Source: Pseudoruegeria sp. HB172150 (lineage in GTDB: Bacteria; Pseudomonadota; Alphaproteobacteria; Rhodobacterales; Rhodobacteraceae). Taken from it: a stretch of 64,000 bases of DNA. A program made the position numbers and the translations under genes. The DNA is taken from contig NZ_JAATNG010000001.1 of the NCBI RefSeq assembly GCF_013184805.1, positions 1,922,001 through 1,986,000 on the forward strand, given 5' to 3'. The notes below the pieces were generated by a model that ran no database searches, was not told the origin of the DNA, and worked only from the letters and a program-made list of their open reading frames with translations. Positions 26,924 through 35,018 of this stretch are shown piece after piece. Position 1 is the first letter of the stretch, and each line of letters opens with the position of its first letter.

Positions 26924-27490
26924 ATGGGAACGAGCTCGAATGGCCTTTCGAGGCGCGCGTTGCTCGGGGCATTTGCCGCGACCGCGGCAACGGCAGCACC
27001 GACTTTCAGCAATGCAGCAGGGTTTTTGCGAGGCGCAGGGGATATCCGCAGAATCCGAATGTACTCCGGTCGAACCGGCGAGATGATCGACAGCATCTAC
27101 TGGATCGAGGGTGAATACATCAAAGAGGTGATGCAAGAGGTCACCTATTTCATGCGCGACTGGCGCACAGACGAACTTCACGGAATCGACATGCGCACAA
27201 TAGACATCATGTCCGCTGCGCATAACCTGCTGGATGCGACGGAGCCTTACACGCTTTTCTCCGGTTATCGTTCCCCCTCGACCAACGCGATGCTTCGTGC
27301 TCGCTCCAGCGGTGTGGCGAGGAATTCGCTGCATATGCAGGGCCAGGCTGCGGACCTTCACCTGCAATCTCGTAGCGTGAATCAAATGGCCCGCGCCGCG
27401 GAGGCTTGCCGCGCCGGCGGTGTCGGCCGGTACTCCGGGTCGCAATTCGTCCACATGGACTGCGGCGCAGTCCGGTCTTGGGGCGCCTGA
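26924..27490 (+). CDS. Tat-exported M15-like peptidase (DUF882/YcbK family)
   Basis: A 188-residue protein with a twin-arginine leader (SRRALLGAFAATAATAAPTFSNA, residues 9-31) and a DUF882/Peptidase_M15 domain. Zinc-ligand candidates are in ARNSLHMQGQAADLHL and in SQFVHMDCGAVRSWG, with the substrate-site segment YTLFSGYRSPSTNAML. The family resembles VanX-type D-Ala-D-Ala carboxypeptidases and is thought to act on peptidoglycan stems in the periplasm. Divergent from the L,D-transpeptidase gene. Confidence 0.88.
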   Translation: MGTSSNGLSRRALLGAFAATAATAAPTFSNAAGFLRGAGDIRRIRMYSGRTGEMIDSIYWIEGEYIKEVMQEVTYFMRDWRTDELHGIDMRTIDIMSAAHNLLDATEPYTLFSGYRSPSTNAMLRARSSGVARNSLHMQGQAADLHLQSRSVNQMARAAEACRAGGVGRYSGSQFVHMDCGAVRSWGA

Positions 27491-27524
27491 TAGGGCCGCA
27501 ATCCTTTCGTAAATCCAAAGCACG

Positions 27525-27546
27525 GCCGTCCCATTCGGGGCGGCTA
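27525..27546 (+). terminator. Possible terminator after the M15-like gene
   Basis: Stem GCCGTCCC / GGGGCGGC (one T-G pair) with loop ATTC, followed by TATTCAGTTTT rather than a clean T run. It lies between convergent genes, where a terminator is expected. Confidence 0.35.
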
Positions 27547-27589
27547 TTCAGTTTTGGCTTACTTGTAATCGATTGCGCTACAATACCGG

Positions 27590-28846
27590 TCAGCGCCCAA
27601 AAGCTTCAAACGGCAGAAAGCGGACAGGATCGCCGGGTCGGATTTCCTGCGCAGCGTCGCCGATCTCCACCAGACCCGACGCCCAGCTTAGGCCCGAGAT
27701 TCGGCCCGACCCTTCCGACCGGAAAACTTCGGCTGCGCCGTCACCATTCAATCGCGCCCGCAGGTATTCGCGACGGCCGGGTTTTTTCGACTTGCTGAAA
27801 GCGGCAGGCACCATGTAGCCGAGGGCTTCCTGCCAGTCCCCTCCGGCCAGTACTCGGAAGGCAGGGCCCCCAAATACGAGGGTGCAGACGTAGGCGGCAA
27901 CGGGATTGCCGGGAAGACCAAAGACCGGCACCTGCCGCCAAAGGCCCAAAGCCAATGGTCGCCCAGGCTTAACTGCTATCCGCCAGCTCTCAATCGTCCC
28001 TGTGTCTTTAAGAAGAGCAGAGATGTGATCCTCTTCCCCCGCCGATGCGCCGCCAGTGGTCAGGATCACATCCGCTTGCTCGGAGGCCATATTCATCCTG
28101 ACGCTCAGCTCATGTCGGTCGTCCTGCACGTGTCCCAAGTCGACCGCGCGGTAGCCCCAGCTCGCGACAAGCGACAGAAGCATCGGACGGTTTGCATCGA
28201 AGATTTGGTGCGGTTTAGCCTCCTGGCCGACCGCCCGGATCTCGTCACCTGTCGATAGTACGCCAATCTTTAAGGGCACATGTACCCTGACTTCGCGCAC
28301 TCCAACGGATGCAAGAAGCGCCAAATCCTGTGGTTCAAGCCGTCTGGATTTCTTGAAAACTACGGTTGCCGCCGGTACGTCTTCACCCGCCTTGCGCGTG
28401 TTCGAGCCTGGTTTTATCGGTCCACGGAACGCAATACGCGCCGTCTCCGCCGTGACATCCTCTTGCAGGACAACCGTATCGACTCCGTCTGGCAACATGG
28501 CTCCGGTCAGGATGCGGATGGCATGTCCGTCGGGTACTTCACCTTCAAACGGTTGCCCGGCTGCCGCTCGCCCCGGCACCAGCGGAAGGATCTGAACGCC
28601 CTGCCCGGTCGCCGCGGCTGCAAAGCCGTACCCGTCCACTGCCGAATTCGGCATTGGTGGATTGGACCGCTCCGCCAAAACATCTTCCGCCAGAAACCGA
28701 CCAGCGGCTTGGAACAAGGGTACACGCTCGACCGAAGTCACAGCGTGAAGGCGCTGTCGAAGTAACGCCTTGGCGTCATCAACCGGCGTCCAGTCCACTC
28801 CCGGTGGCAATGCGAAGCAATCGTTCTTTAACGGCGGCGGTTTCAC
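27590..28846 (-). CDS. moeA: Molybdopterin molybdenumtransferase MoeA
   Basis: A 418-residue MoeA that inserts molybdate into adenylated molybdopterin. Motifs are NSAVDGYGFA, the KPGSNTRKAGEDV region, the MPT-binding SVGVREVRVHVPLKIGVLSTGDEI, and ILTTGGASAGEEDH, with the domain IV segment KKPGRREYLRARL at the end. The ATG overlaps the mobB stop (ATGA). Last gene of the fdhD-mobA-mobB-moeA run. Confidence 0.93.
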   Translation of the reverse strand: MKPPPLKNDCFALPPGVDWTPVDDAKALLRQRLHAVTSVERVPLFQAAGRFLAEDVLAERSNPPMPNSAVDGYGFAAAATGQGVQILPLVPGRAAAGQPFEGEVPDGHAIRILTGAMLPDGVDTVVLQEDVTAETARIAFRGPIKPGSNTRKAGEDVPAATVVFKKSRRLEPQDLALLASVGVREVRVHVPLKIGVLSTGDEIRAVGQEAKPHQIFDANRPMLLSLVASWGYRAVDLGHVQDDRHELSVRMNMASEQADVILTTGGASAGEEDHISALLKDTGTIESWRIAVKPGRPLALGLWRQVPVFGLPGNPVAAYVCTLVFGGPAFRVLAGGDWQEALGYMVPAAFSKSKKPGRREYLRARLNGDGAAEVFRSEGSGRISGLSWASGLVEIGDAAQEIRPGDPVRFLPFEAFGR

Positions 28847-29364
28847 GATCCGGTCCGACGCAGAGCCGCAAGGCTGGTCTGCTCCAATACAAAATCAGCA
28901 ATGGAAATGGTGTCGTCGAGGTCGAAAACCGGCCTGTTCAGATCTGGATGATCCGCATCGCTCGCCACCGCGAGGATCGATGTGTCTTCAGTCGCGATAA
29001 GGAGCTGTCCTGTGGCAGACCTGTGTGCTTCGAGCTTGGGATGTGCGTCGCGCTTGTAGCCTTCGATCAGTACGAGATCGACCGGCGACAGCCGTTCGAG
29101 CAGTTCCTCCAGCGTTGGCTCCGTGGCCCCGCGCAGCTCGTGCATCAGGACCCAACGCCGGCCCGACGCCAGCAGAACTTCCTGAGCACCTGCGTCACGA
29201 TGCCGATAGCTGTCCTTTCCAGGCTGGTCGACATCGAACGAGTGATGCGCGTGTTTCACCGTGGATACCGAGACTCCGCGTCCGCGGATTTCGGTGACCA
29301 AACGCTCCATCAAGCCGGTTTTTCCCGAGTTCTTCCAGCCGACGATACCGAACACAGCACTCAT
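28843..29364 (-). CDS. mobB: Molybdopterin-guanine dinucleotide biosynthesis adaptor MobB
   Basis: A 173-residue GTP-binding protein with Walker A GWKNSGKTGLMERLV near the N-terminus, followed by VSTVKHAHHSFDVDQPGKDS and LVLIEGYKRDAHPKLEAHR. MobB assists MobA in bis-MGD formation. It overlaps mobA and moeA by 4 bp on either side, so translational coupling is likely. Confidence 0.93.
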   Translation of the reverse strand: MSAVFGIVGWKNSGKTGLMERLVTEIRGRGVSVSTVKHAHHSFDVDQPGKDSYRHRDAGAQEVLLASGRRWVLMHELRGATEPTLEELLERLSPVDLVLIEGYKRDAHPKLEAHRSATGQLLIATEDTSILAVASDADHPDLNRPVFDLDDTISIADFVLEQTSLAALRRTGS

Positions 29365-30008
29365 ACTTCCTCCCGCAGGATATCCTCGGCCAAGAGCATA
29401 TCCTCGGCGGTGTTTATGTTGAAGAACGGCTCAAAGGGCATTGCAGGGAAACGCGCCGTAGCCGCACCATGACGGTCGGTCCAGGCTACCACCTTGCGAG
29501 TCCCGTCTTTCAACGCCTGCCTCAGGTCATCTCGCAGGGTCACCGCCCAAAGACCGAATGTCGGGTGTCGATGTTGTTCGCCGCTCTCATCCTGAGTCGC
29601 GGCTAACGAGATGGGATATCTTTCTTTTTCAACGGCATCCGCAAGTTTCCTCACGAGGTTCTTGGGAAAGAACGGTGTGTCTGCAGCGACGGTCACTATC
29701 CAGTCGGCGCCGTCCTCCGCCGCGCGGTCGAGCCCTGCCAGGACACCGGCAAGCGGCCCCGGATTGTCGCTGACCGTGTCCGGCAAAACCGGCAGACCGA
29801 AAGGTGCAAAGCGTTCCGGATCGCCATTGGCGTTAAGGTAGATTGTTTGCACTTGCGGTGTCAGCCGCCGGATCACGTGCGACAGGATCGGGCGCCCGCC
29901 CAGAGGCAGCAGAGACTTGTCTCCGCCCCCCATTCGCCGCGACAGCCCGCCGGCAAGGATTACACCCGGAATATCATACACCGGCGCTTTTCCTCCTGTG
30001 TCGACCAT
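29361..30008 (-). CDS. mobA: Molybdenum cofactor guanylyltransferase MobA
   Basis: A 215-residue nucleotidyltransferase that attaches GMP to molybdopterin. It has the glycine-rich GVILAGGLSRRMGGGDKSLLPLGGRP, the metal/nucleotide site VTVAADTPFFPKNLV and a C-terminal FFNINTAEDM. The family N-terminus begins shortly before GVILAGG, so ATG 30008 is the best start, although the frame is open to 30098. It overlaps the end of fdhD by 35 bp. Confidence 0.92.
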   Translation of the reverse strand: MVDTGGKAPVYDIPGVILAGGLSRRMGGGDKSLLPLGGRPILSHVIRRLTPQVQTIYLNANGDPERFAPFGLPVLPDTVSDNPGPLAGVLAGLDRAAEDGADWIVTVAADTPFFPKNLVRKLADAVEKERYPISLAATQDESGEQHRHPTFGLWAVTLRDDLRQALKDGTRKVVAWTDRHGAATARFPAMPFEPFFNINTAEDMLLAEDILREEV

Positions 30009-30876
30009 CTTCTTCGGGCACGGCCAGCGGATCGGCATCCCAGACCAGCCGTTCAGCGCCGGAAAGGCACACGAACCGTTTTCCCCGCATCCGGCCAATC
30101 AGCGTAAGTCCGACATTTCTTGCGATCTCAACGCCCCATGCGGTAAATCCGGACCGCGACGCGAGCACGGGAATTCCCATCTGCGCTGTCTTGATTACCA
30201 TTTCCGAGGTCAGGCGCCCGGTGGTGTAGAGGATCTTGTCGGCCGCCGGGGCACCTTCACGAAACATCCAGCCCGCGATCTTGTCGACCGCATTGTGGCG
30301 TCCGACATCCTCCATGTAGACCAGCGGCCGATCTTCCCGGCAAAGTACAGTTCCATGGATTGCGCCGGCTTCCAGATACAGGCTGGGCGCGGTGTTTATC
30401 GCCTGCGCCAGTGTGTACAACCAAGACGTCCTGACAGTTGAGGATGACAAGGTAACGCCCTGTAACCCCTCCATCATATCACCGAACACGGTCCCAACCG
30501 CGCAGCCGGACGTCCGGGTCTTCTTCTTCAGCTTGTCCTCGTAATCGGTCGCTCGCGCGGTACGCACCACAACGACGTCGAGTTCTTCGTCGTAATCGAC
30601 ACCGGTGACGTCGTCATCCTGGTGGAGCATTCCCTGATTCAGCAGGAACCCGAGTGCGAGATAATCCGGATAATCGCCAATGGTCATCGCAGTGACGATC
30701 TCCTGCGAATTCAGGTAAATGGTCAGTGGACGCTCCGTCACGACATTCAGGGTCACCGGCTGCCCCTCATGATCGACGCCGTCCACCGCCTGCGTCAACC
30801 GCGGGTCAGCGGGATCCGGTGCGATCAGGAATGGGTCGTCCACGTCAGTGTCCTTACCCGGCGCATCTGTCTTCAA
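29974..30876 (-). CDS. fdhD: Formate dehydrogenase accessory sulfurtransferase FdhD
   Basis: A 300-residue FdhD, which moves sulfur from a cysteine desulfurase to bis-MGD so that formate dehydrogenase becomes active. Conserved parts are LTIYLNSQEIVTAMTIGDYPDYLALGFL, EDVGRHNAVDKIAGW and ILYTTGRLTSEMVIKTAQMGIP. The usual C-x-x-C is here CAVG (in TRTSGCAVGTVFG): the first Cys is kept and the second is Gly. TTG 30876 is preceded closely by GAGGAGGGG, so I prefer it; an in-frame ATG at 30912 is the alternative. No formate dehydrogenase subunit is in the window. Confidence 0.9.
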   Translation of the reverse strand: MKTDAPGKDTDVDDPFLIAPDPADPRLTQAVDGVDHEGQPVTLNVVTERPLTIYLNSQEIVTAMTIGDYPDYLALGFLLNQGMLHQDDDVTGVDYDEELDVVVVRTARATDYEDKLKKKTRTSGCAVGTVFGDMMEGLQGVTLSSSTVRTSWLYTLAQAINTAPSLYLEAGAIHGTVLCREDRPLVYMEDVGRHNAVDKIAGWMFREGAPAADKILYTTGRLTSEMVIKTAQMGIPVLASRSGFTAWGVEIARNVGLTLIGRMRGKRFVCLSGAERLVWDADPLAVPEEDGRHRRKSAGV

Positions 30877-30998
30877 TTCCCCTCCTCGGGCCAAGCCATG
30901 CGAAACCGGCATTGCCCGCTAGTGCCTCAGCCACAGTCGGCGACCGGTTTTCGGCCTCCTGCACCGTAGACCAAGCGCGTCTGGCTTGCCACAAGGTG

Positions 30999-31640
30999 TC
31001 AGTCCTGGCGGCCATAGCCTTTCACCTTCTCAAGTACGCGCTCGATTTCCGCCTCGCTCAACAGGGGCGGCTCGCCGAACGGCAGACAGCCGAGATACTG
31101 CTTCGCTAGTGTCTCCACCTCCACCGCCAGCCACATCGCCTTGTCAAGCGTCGCGCCGCAAGCGATCATCCCGTGATGGGCGAGCAGACAGGCCTGCCGC
31201 CCCTGCAACGCCTCAAGCGCGTGACGCGAAAGTTCCGCGGTTCCGAAGGTCGCGTAAGGGGCGCAGCGGATATCCGTACCACCTGCGACCGCTATCATAT
31301 AATGCAGCGGCGGGATCGGCTTTTCCATAATGGCCAGTGTCGTGCAGGCAATGGGATGCGCATGCACCACCGCGCCGGCTTCCGGCTTGTCGCGCAGGAT
31401 ATCGAGGTGAAACCGCCATTCGGTCGAGGGCTTCAGTTCGCCTTCGATCGCGCCGTTAAACCCCATCCAGACGATATCTTTCGGTGTCATCAGGTCGTAA
31501 GGCGTCGCTGAAGGCGTGATCAGGATCCCCTCGCCTTCGCGAACAGAGATGTTCCCCGACGTACCCTGATTGATCCCGCTCCAGTTCATCTCCTGACAGG
31601 CCGCGATGATCGCCGCCCGCGTTTCGATGCTTCCGCGCAT
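30999..31640 (-). CDS. Class II aldolase/adducin family protein (fuculose-phosphate aldolase type)
   Basis: A 213-residue zinc aldolase-fold protein. Visible sites are the phosphate-binding NQGTSGNISVR (24-34), the catalytic Glu in PSTEWRFH (Glu74), metal ligands HAH at 93-95 and the His pair in LLAHHGMIACG (155-156). These match L-fuculose-1-phosphate aldolase and relatives that cleave or decarboxylate sugar phosphates. The true substrate cannot be called. It precedes fdhD on the same strand at an ~120-bp distance and is probably not functionally linked to it. Confidence 0.88.
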   Translation of the reverse strand: MRGSIETRAAIIAACQEMNWSGINQGTSGNISVREGEGILITPSATPYDLMTPKDIVWMGFNGAIEGELKPSTEWRFHLDILRDKPEAGAVVHAHPIACTTLAIMEKPIPPLHYMIAVAGGTDIRCAPYATFGTAELSRHALEALQGRQACLLAHHGMIACGATLDKAMWLAVEVETLAKQYLGCLPFGEPPLLSEAEIERVLEKVKGYGRQD

Positions 31641-31755
31641 TAGCTACCCTTCCCGCGCCTCTGTCCCGTCCTTCATCGGACAACGAAGGGCCCGTGCGCA
31701 ACCCTCAAGGGAGCGGAGCCCGCGCAAAAGGCAAGCAGATGCAAATGTGAAAAGC

Positions 31756-31841
31756 TGGTGCCCGAGGGGGGACTCGAACCCCCACGGTATTGCTACCGGC
31801 GGATTTTGAATCCGCTGCGTCTACCATTCCGCCACTCGGGC
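31756..31841 (-). tRNA. tRNA-Leu (anticodon CAA)
   Basis: Acceptor stem GCCCGAG / CTCGGGC with discriminator A and an encoded CCA at 31756-31758. The anticodon stem GCGGA / TCCGC encloses the loop TTCAAAA, giving CAA, which reads UUG. The long variable arm between the anticodon and T arms (CCGGTAGCAATACCG) is typical of a class II leucine tRNA, and the T loop is GTTCGAGTCC. Total length is 86 with CCA. Confidence 0.95.
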
Positions 31842-31890
31842 CACCGGCCCTTCGATTAGCGTCCGGCATGCGCGTCGTAAACAGGATTTT

Positions 31891-32745
31891 TCACAAGGAC
31901 TGCGCGCTGAATGTGTCGCAAGCTTCGATCCTGCCCTCACTGAACCCGCGCTGGAACCAGCGCATCCGCTGTTCCGAGGTACCGTGAGTGAAGGTGTGTG
32001 GTGCCGGAACCCGCCCGGCATTGCGCTGCAACGTATCGTCACCGATCCGCTTTGCCGCGTTGATCGCCTCCTCCAGGTCGCCGCCTTCGAGAATGTCGAA
32101 CCGCTCGTCGGCATACCGTGCCCAGACTCCGGCCAGGCAATCCGCCTGCAACTCGATGCGGACCGAAATCGCGTTTGACTGTGCCTCGCTCGACCGCTCG
32201 CGGATTGCGTTGGCCTGCGCAAGAATTCCTAATTCGTCCTGCACGTGATGGGCGATCTCATGTGCAACCACATAGGCCGCAGCGAAATCGCCACTCGCGC
32301 CCAGCCGTTGCGCCAGCGTAGTGAAGAAGGCCGTGTCGAGATAGGCCTTTTCGTCCAGCGGGCAGTAGAATGGTCCCGTCGCCCCATTGGCGCCACCGCA
32401 GGGCGATTGCGTGAAATTCTTGAACAAGACCAACGTTGCCGGATCGTATTGCACATCAAGCTCCTGGCTGAACACCTGGGTCCACACGTCCTCGGTATCG
32501 GCCAGCACGACCGACACGAACTCCCCCGCCTGCTGATCCGCCTCGGTCAGCCCGACGCCACCGCCATAACTGTCCGTCGTCACCGTCTCGTCCAGCATCG
32601 GCGACAGGTCGACGCCAAAAAACCAGCCGACCACAACAATCGCCAGTATGCCGAGCCCGCCGGCACCGCCGATTGCAATGCCACCACCACCGGCACGCCG
32701 GCGATCCTCGATATTCGCGCTGCCGCGCCGCCCTCTCCACCGCAT
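31891..32745 (-). CDS. Neutral zinc metallopeptidase (YpfJ family)
   Basis: A 284-residue protein. A basic N-terminus with a Gly-rich stretch and one membrane helix (GGLGILAIVVVGWFFG, about 29-44) anchors a periplasmic domain with AYVVAHEIAHHVQDELG, the zincin HExxH motif, and the downstream ELQADCLAGVWA containing the third ligand. The acidic QPCGG-like region (SPCGGANGATGPFYCP) is characteristic of YpfJ. I chose ATG 32745, where family sequences start with MRWRGRR. Substrate unknown. Confidence 0.88.
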   Translation of the reverse strand: MRWRGRRGSANIEDRRRAGGGGIAIGGAGGLGILAIVVVGWFFGVDLSPMLDETVTTDSYGGGVGLTEADQQAGEFVSVVLADTEDVWTQVFSQELDVQYDPATLVLFKNFTQSPCGGANGATGPFYCPLDEKAYLDTAFFTTLAQRLGASGDFAAAYVVAHEIAHHVQDELGILAQANAIRERSSEAQSNAISVRIELQADCLAGVWARYADERFDILEGGDLEEAINAAKRIGDDTLQRNAGRVPAPHTFTHGTSEQRMRWFQRGFSEGRIEACDTFSAQSL

Positions 32746-32857
32746 TAACGTCGAACTCCTCAATCGGACGACAAAAGGATATGTCGCGCCGGCAATCCGG
32801 CAAGCTTGACCTTGCAGGCGCAGCATGGCCAATGGGCGCAAAGGGTAAGAGGCAGGC

Positions 32858-33436
32858 ATGATCAGGCGGCTCTACGACTGGACGATATCTCTCGCATCAT
32901 CGCAGCATGCGCTCTGGGCCTTGGCTGTAATTGCGTTCATCGAAAGCTCTGTCTTTCCGATCCCGCCCGACATCCTGATGATCCCGATGATCATTGCCAC
33001 ACCGAAACGCGCCTTTCTCATCGCGGGCATCGCGACGGTTTCGTCCGTTCTCGGCGGTATGTTCGGTTACTATATCGGCTACGCGCTGTTCGAGACGGTC
33101 GGCCAGCCGATCCTCGAATTCTACGGCAAGGACATCTACTTCGACGAGTTCGCTCGAAAATACAACGAATGGGGCGCTTGGGCTGTGCTGGTCGCCGGCG
33201 TCACGCCCTTTCCATACAAGGTCATCACGATCATGTCGGGTGTGACCCATCTGAACATCGTCGTGTTCACATTTGCCTCGATCGTCGCGCGCGGTCTGCG
33301 ATTTTTCGTCGTGGCCGCGCTGCTCTGGAAGTTCGGGGAACCAATTCGTGACTTCATCGAGCGCCGCCTGGGCTTGATGTTCACCGTCTTCATGGTGTTG
33401 TTGCTGGGCGGATTCGTGGCTTTGAAATACCTATGA
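32858..33436 (+). CDS. VTT/DedA-family membrane protein (YqaA type)
   Basis: A 192-residue inner-membrane protein with about five hydrophobic segments. The VTT-domain features ESSVFPIPPDILMIPMIIATP and the later GVTPFPYKVITIMSGVTHLN identify the DedA/YqaA superfamily, linked to membrane lipid homeostasis and undecaprenyl phosphate or lipid scrambling in relatives. Its stop overlaps the dsbB ATG. Confidence 0.88.
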   Translation: MIRRLYDWTISLASSQHALWALAVIAFIESSVFPIPPDILMIPMIIATPKRAFLIAGIATVSSVLGGMFGYYIGYALFETVGQPILEFYGKDIYFDEFARKYNEWGAWAVLVAGVTPFPYKVITIMSGVTHLNIVVFTFASIVARGLRFFVVAALLWKFGEPIRDFIERRLGLMFTVFMVLLLGGFVALKYL

Positions 33437-33912
33437 CTCTCTCCCGGAACTCCCTCGTACTGCTCGCCGCTGGCGGCTCGGCCGCACTGCTTCTTGGTGC
33501 ATGGGGCTCGCAATACATCGGCGGGCTGGCTCCCTGCGAGATGTGCATCTGGCAGCGCTGGCCGCATGGTGCGGCCGTACTGATCGGCGCTGCCGCCCTG
33601 GTTGTCCCCTGGGCGCTGCTGCCGCTTCTTGGGGCTCTTGCCGCCCTGACCACTGGACTGATCGGCGTTTTCCACACCGGCGTGGAGCGCGGCTGGTGGG
33701 AAGGCATCACCGAGTGCTCAGGCCTCGGCGGTCTTGGTAACCTGAGCGCCGACGAGTTGATCAATCCGGCTATTGACGCGGGTCCGCCGCTTGTGCGCTG
33801 CGATCAGGTGCAGTTTGAATTTCTGAGCCTCTCAATGGCCAGCTGGAACGCGCTGATCAGCTTTGGGCTTGTCGTCATCTGGGTCATGGCCTGGCGCGCG
33901 TCAAAACGCTGA
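33433..33912 (+). CDS. dsbB: Disulfide bond formation protein B
   Basis: A 159-residue four-helix membrane oxidase. The quinone-linked Cys pair is in LAPCEMCIWQRWPH (Cys35, Cys38); a second periplasmic pair is provided by ITECSG and LVRCDQ. DsbB reoxidises DsbA and passes electrons to quinone. It is coupled to the upstream VTT-family gene by an ATGA overlap. Confidence 0.93.
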   Translation: MTLSRNSLVLLAAGGSAALLLGAWGSQYIGGLAPCEMCIWQRWPHGAAVLIGAAALVVPWALLPLLGALAALTTGLIGVFHTGVERGWWEGITECSGLGGLGNLSADELINPAIDAGPPLVRCDQVQFEFLSLSMASWNALISFGLVVIWVMAWRASKR

Positions 33913-34059
33913 AATGCTCGCGTCTTCAGGTTAAAATACCCGCGCCATGTGCGCCCGCATTTCCCGCCTGTGCGATTGCAGAAGGTAAGACGCGTACAAA
34001 AAGCACGCGCCCACCAAAAGTTCGATGGCATTGCAGGTTCCGACCTCGTCGGAACCCGC

Positions 34060-34935
34060 TCAACCGTCCAGCTTGCGCAGTCGCTCCAGCAGCGAAGACG
34101 TATCCCAGCGCCCGCCCCCGATCTTCTGCACTTCCTTGTAGAATTGATCGACGAGTGCCGTGACAGGCAGTGCCGCGCCTGTCTCGTCGGCGGTCTTCAG
34201 ACAGATGGCGAGGTCCTTGCGCATCCAGTCCACCGCGAAACCGTGGTCGAACTTACCGTCCAGCATCGTCTCGTAGCGGTTCACCATCTGCCACGAGCCC
34301 GCGGCCCCGCCGCCGATCACTTCCACCACTGCGCGCCCGTCCAGCCCGGCCTTCTCGGCAAAGTGCAGGCCTTCGGACAGGCCTTGCACCAGCCCGGCGA
34401 TGCAGATCTGATTCACCGCCTTGCAGAGCTGGCCCGATCCGCTCTCTCCCAGCCGCTTGCATAGCTTGGCATAGCATCCCATCACCGGCTCAGCCCGCGC
34501 ATACGCCCCTTCGTCGCCGCCACACATGATGACGAGCTGGCCGTTCTCGGCCCCGGCCTGCCCACCGGAAACCGGTGCATCGACGAAGGACACCTGCGAA
34601 TCGTTGGCGACCTCGAAAAGTTCGCGGGTCACTGCGGGAGACACCGTCGTGTGGTCGACGAAGACCGTTCCGGCCGTCATCCCGGCAAATGCGCCGTGGT
34701 CCCCTAGGCAGACCGAGCGCAGGTCGTCATCGTTGCCGACACAGGCCATCACGAATGCGGCACCCGCCGCCGCTTCACGCGGCGTTCGCTTGGCGCTGCC
34801 GCCATGCTGCTCAACCCAACTCTCCGCCTTGGCGAAGGTCCTGTTGTAAACGGTAACCTCATGCCCGTTGGCGGCGAGGTGCCCTGCCATGGGGTATCCC
34901 ATGACCCCGAGGCCCAGAAATGCGACTTTCGCCAT
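34060..34935 (-). CDS. NAD(P)-dependent beta-hydroxyacid dehydrogenase (3-hydroxyisobutyrate dehydrogenase family)
   Basis: A 291-residue oxidoreductase. The Rossmann motif is VAFLGLGVMGYPMAGHLAANGH, the substrate loop FVDAPVSGGQAGAENGQL and the catalytic-lysine region GSGQLCKAVNQICIAG. These are the three standard family signatures. Substrates in the family include 3-hydroxyisobutyrate, tartronate semialdehyde and related short hydroxyacids, so the exact one is open. ATG 34935 is preceded by GGGAG ten bases away; a GTG at 34944 is also in frame. Confidence 0.9.
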   Translation of the reverse strand: MAKVAFLGLGVMGYPMAGHLAANGHEVTVYNRTFAKAESWVEQHGGSAKRTPREAAAGAAFVMACVGNDDDLRSVCLGDHGAFAGMTAGTVFVDHTTVSPAVTRELFEVANDSQVSFVDAPVSGGQAGAENGQLVIMCGGDEGAYARAEPVMGCYAKLCKRLGESGSGQLCKAVNQICIAGLVQGLSEGLHFAEKAGLDGRAVVEVIGGGAAGSWQMVNRYETMLDGKFDHGFAVDWMRKDLAICLKTADETGAALPVTALVDQFYKEVQKIGGGRWDTSSLLERLRKLDG

Positions 34936-35018
34936 GACCTTCACTCTCCCATTGCGGTGACTGCTGACCCCGACTAACTAACGGCCCCAATCAAGCGGTC
35001 AACCCGGGGAACGCGCAC

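Noticed and set aside
31606-31809. Small plus-strand frame over the tRNA-Leu region
   Set aside because: Its C-terminal CPRGDSNPHG is the well-known false translation across a tRNA gene.
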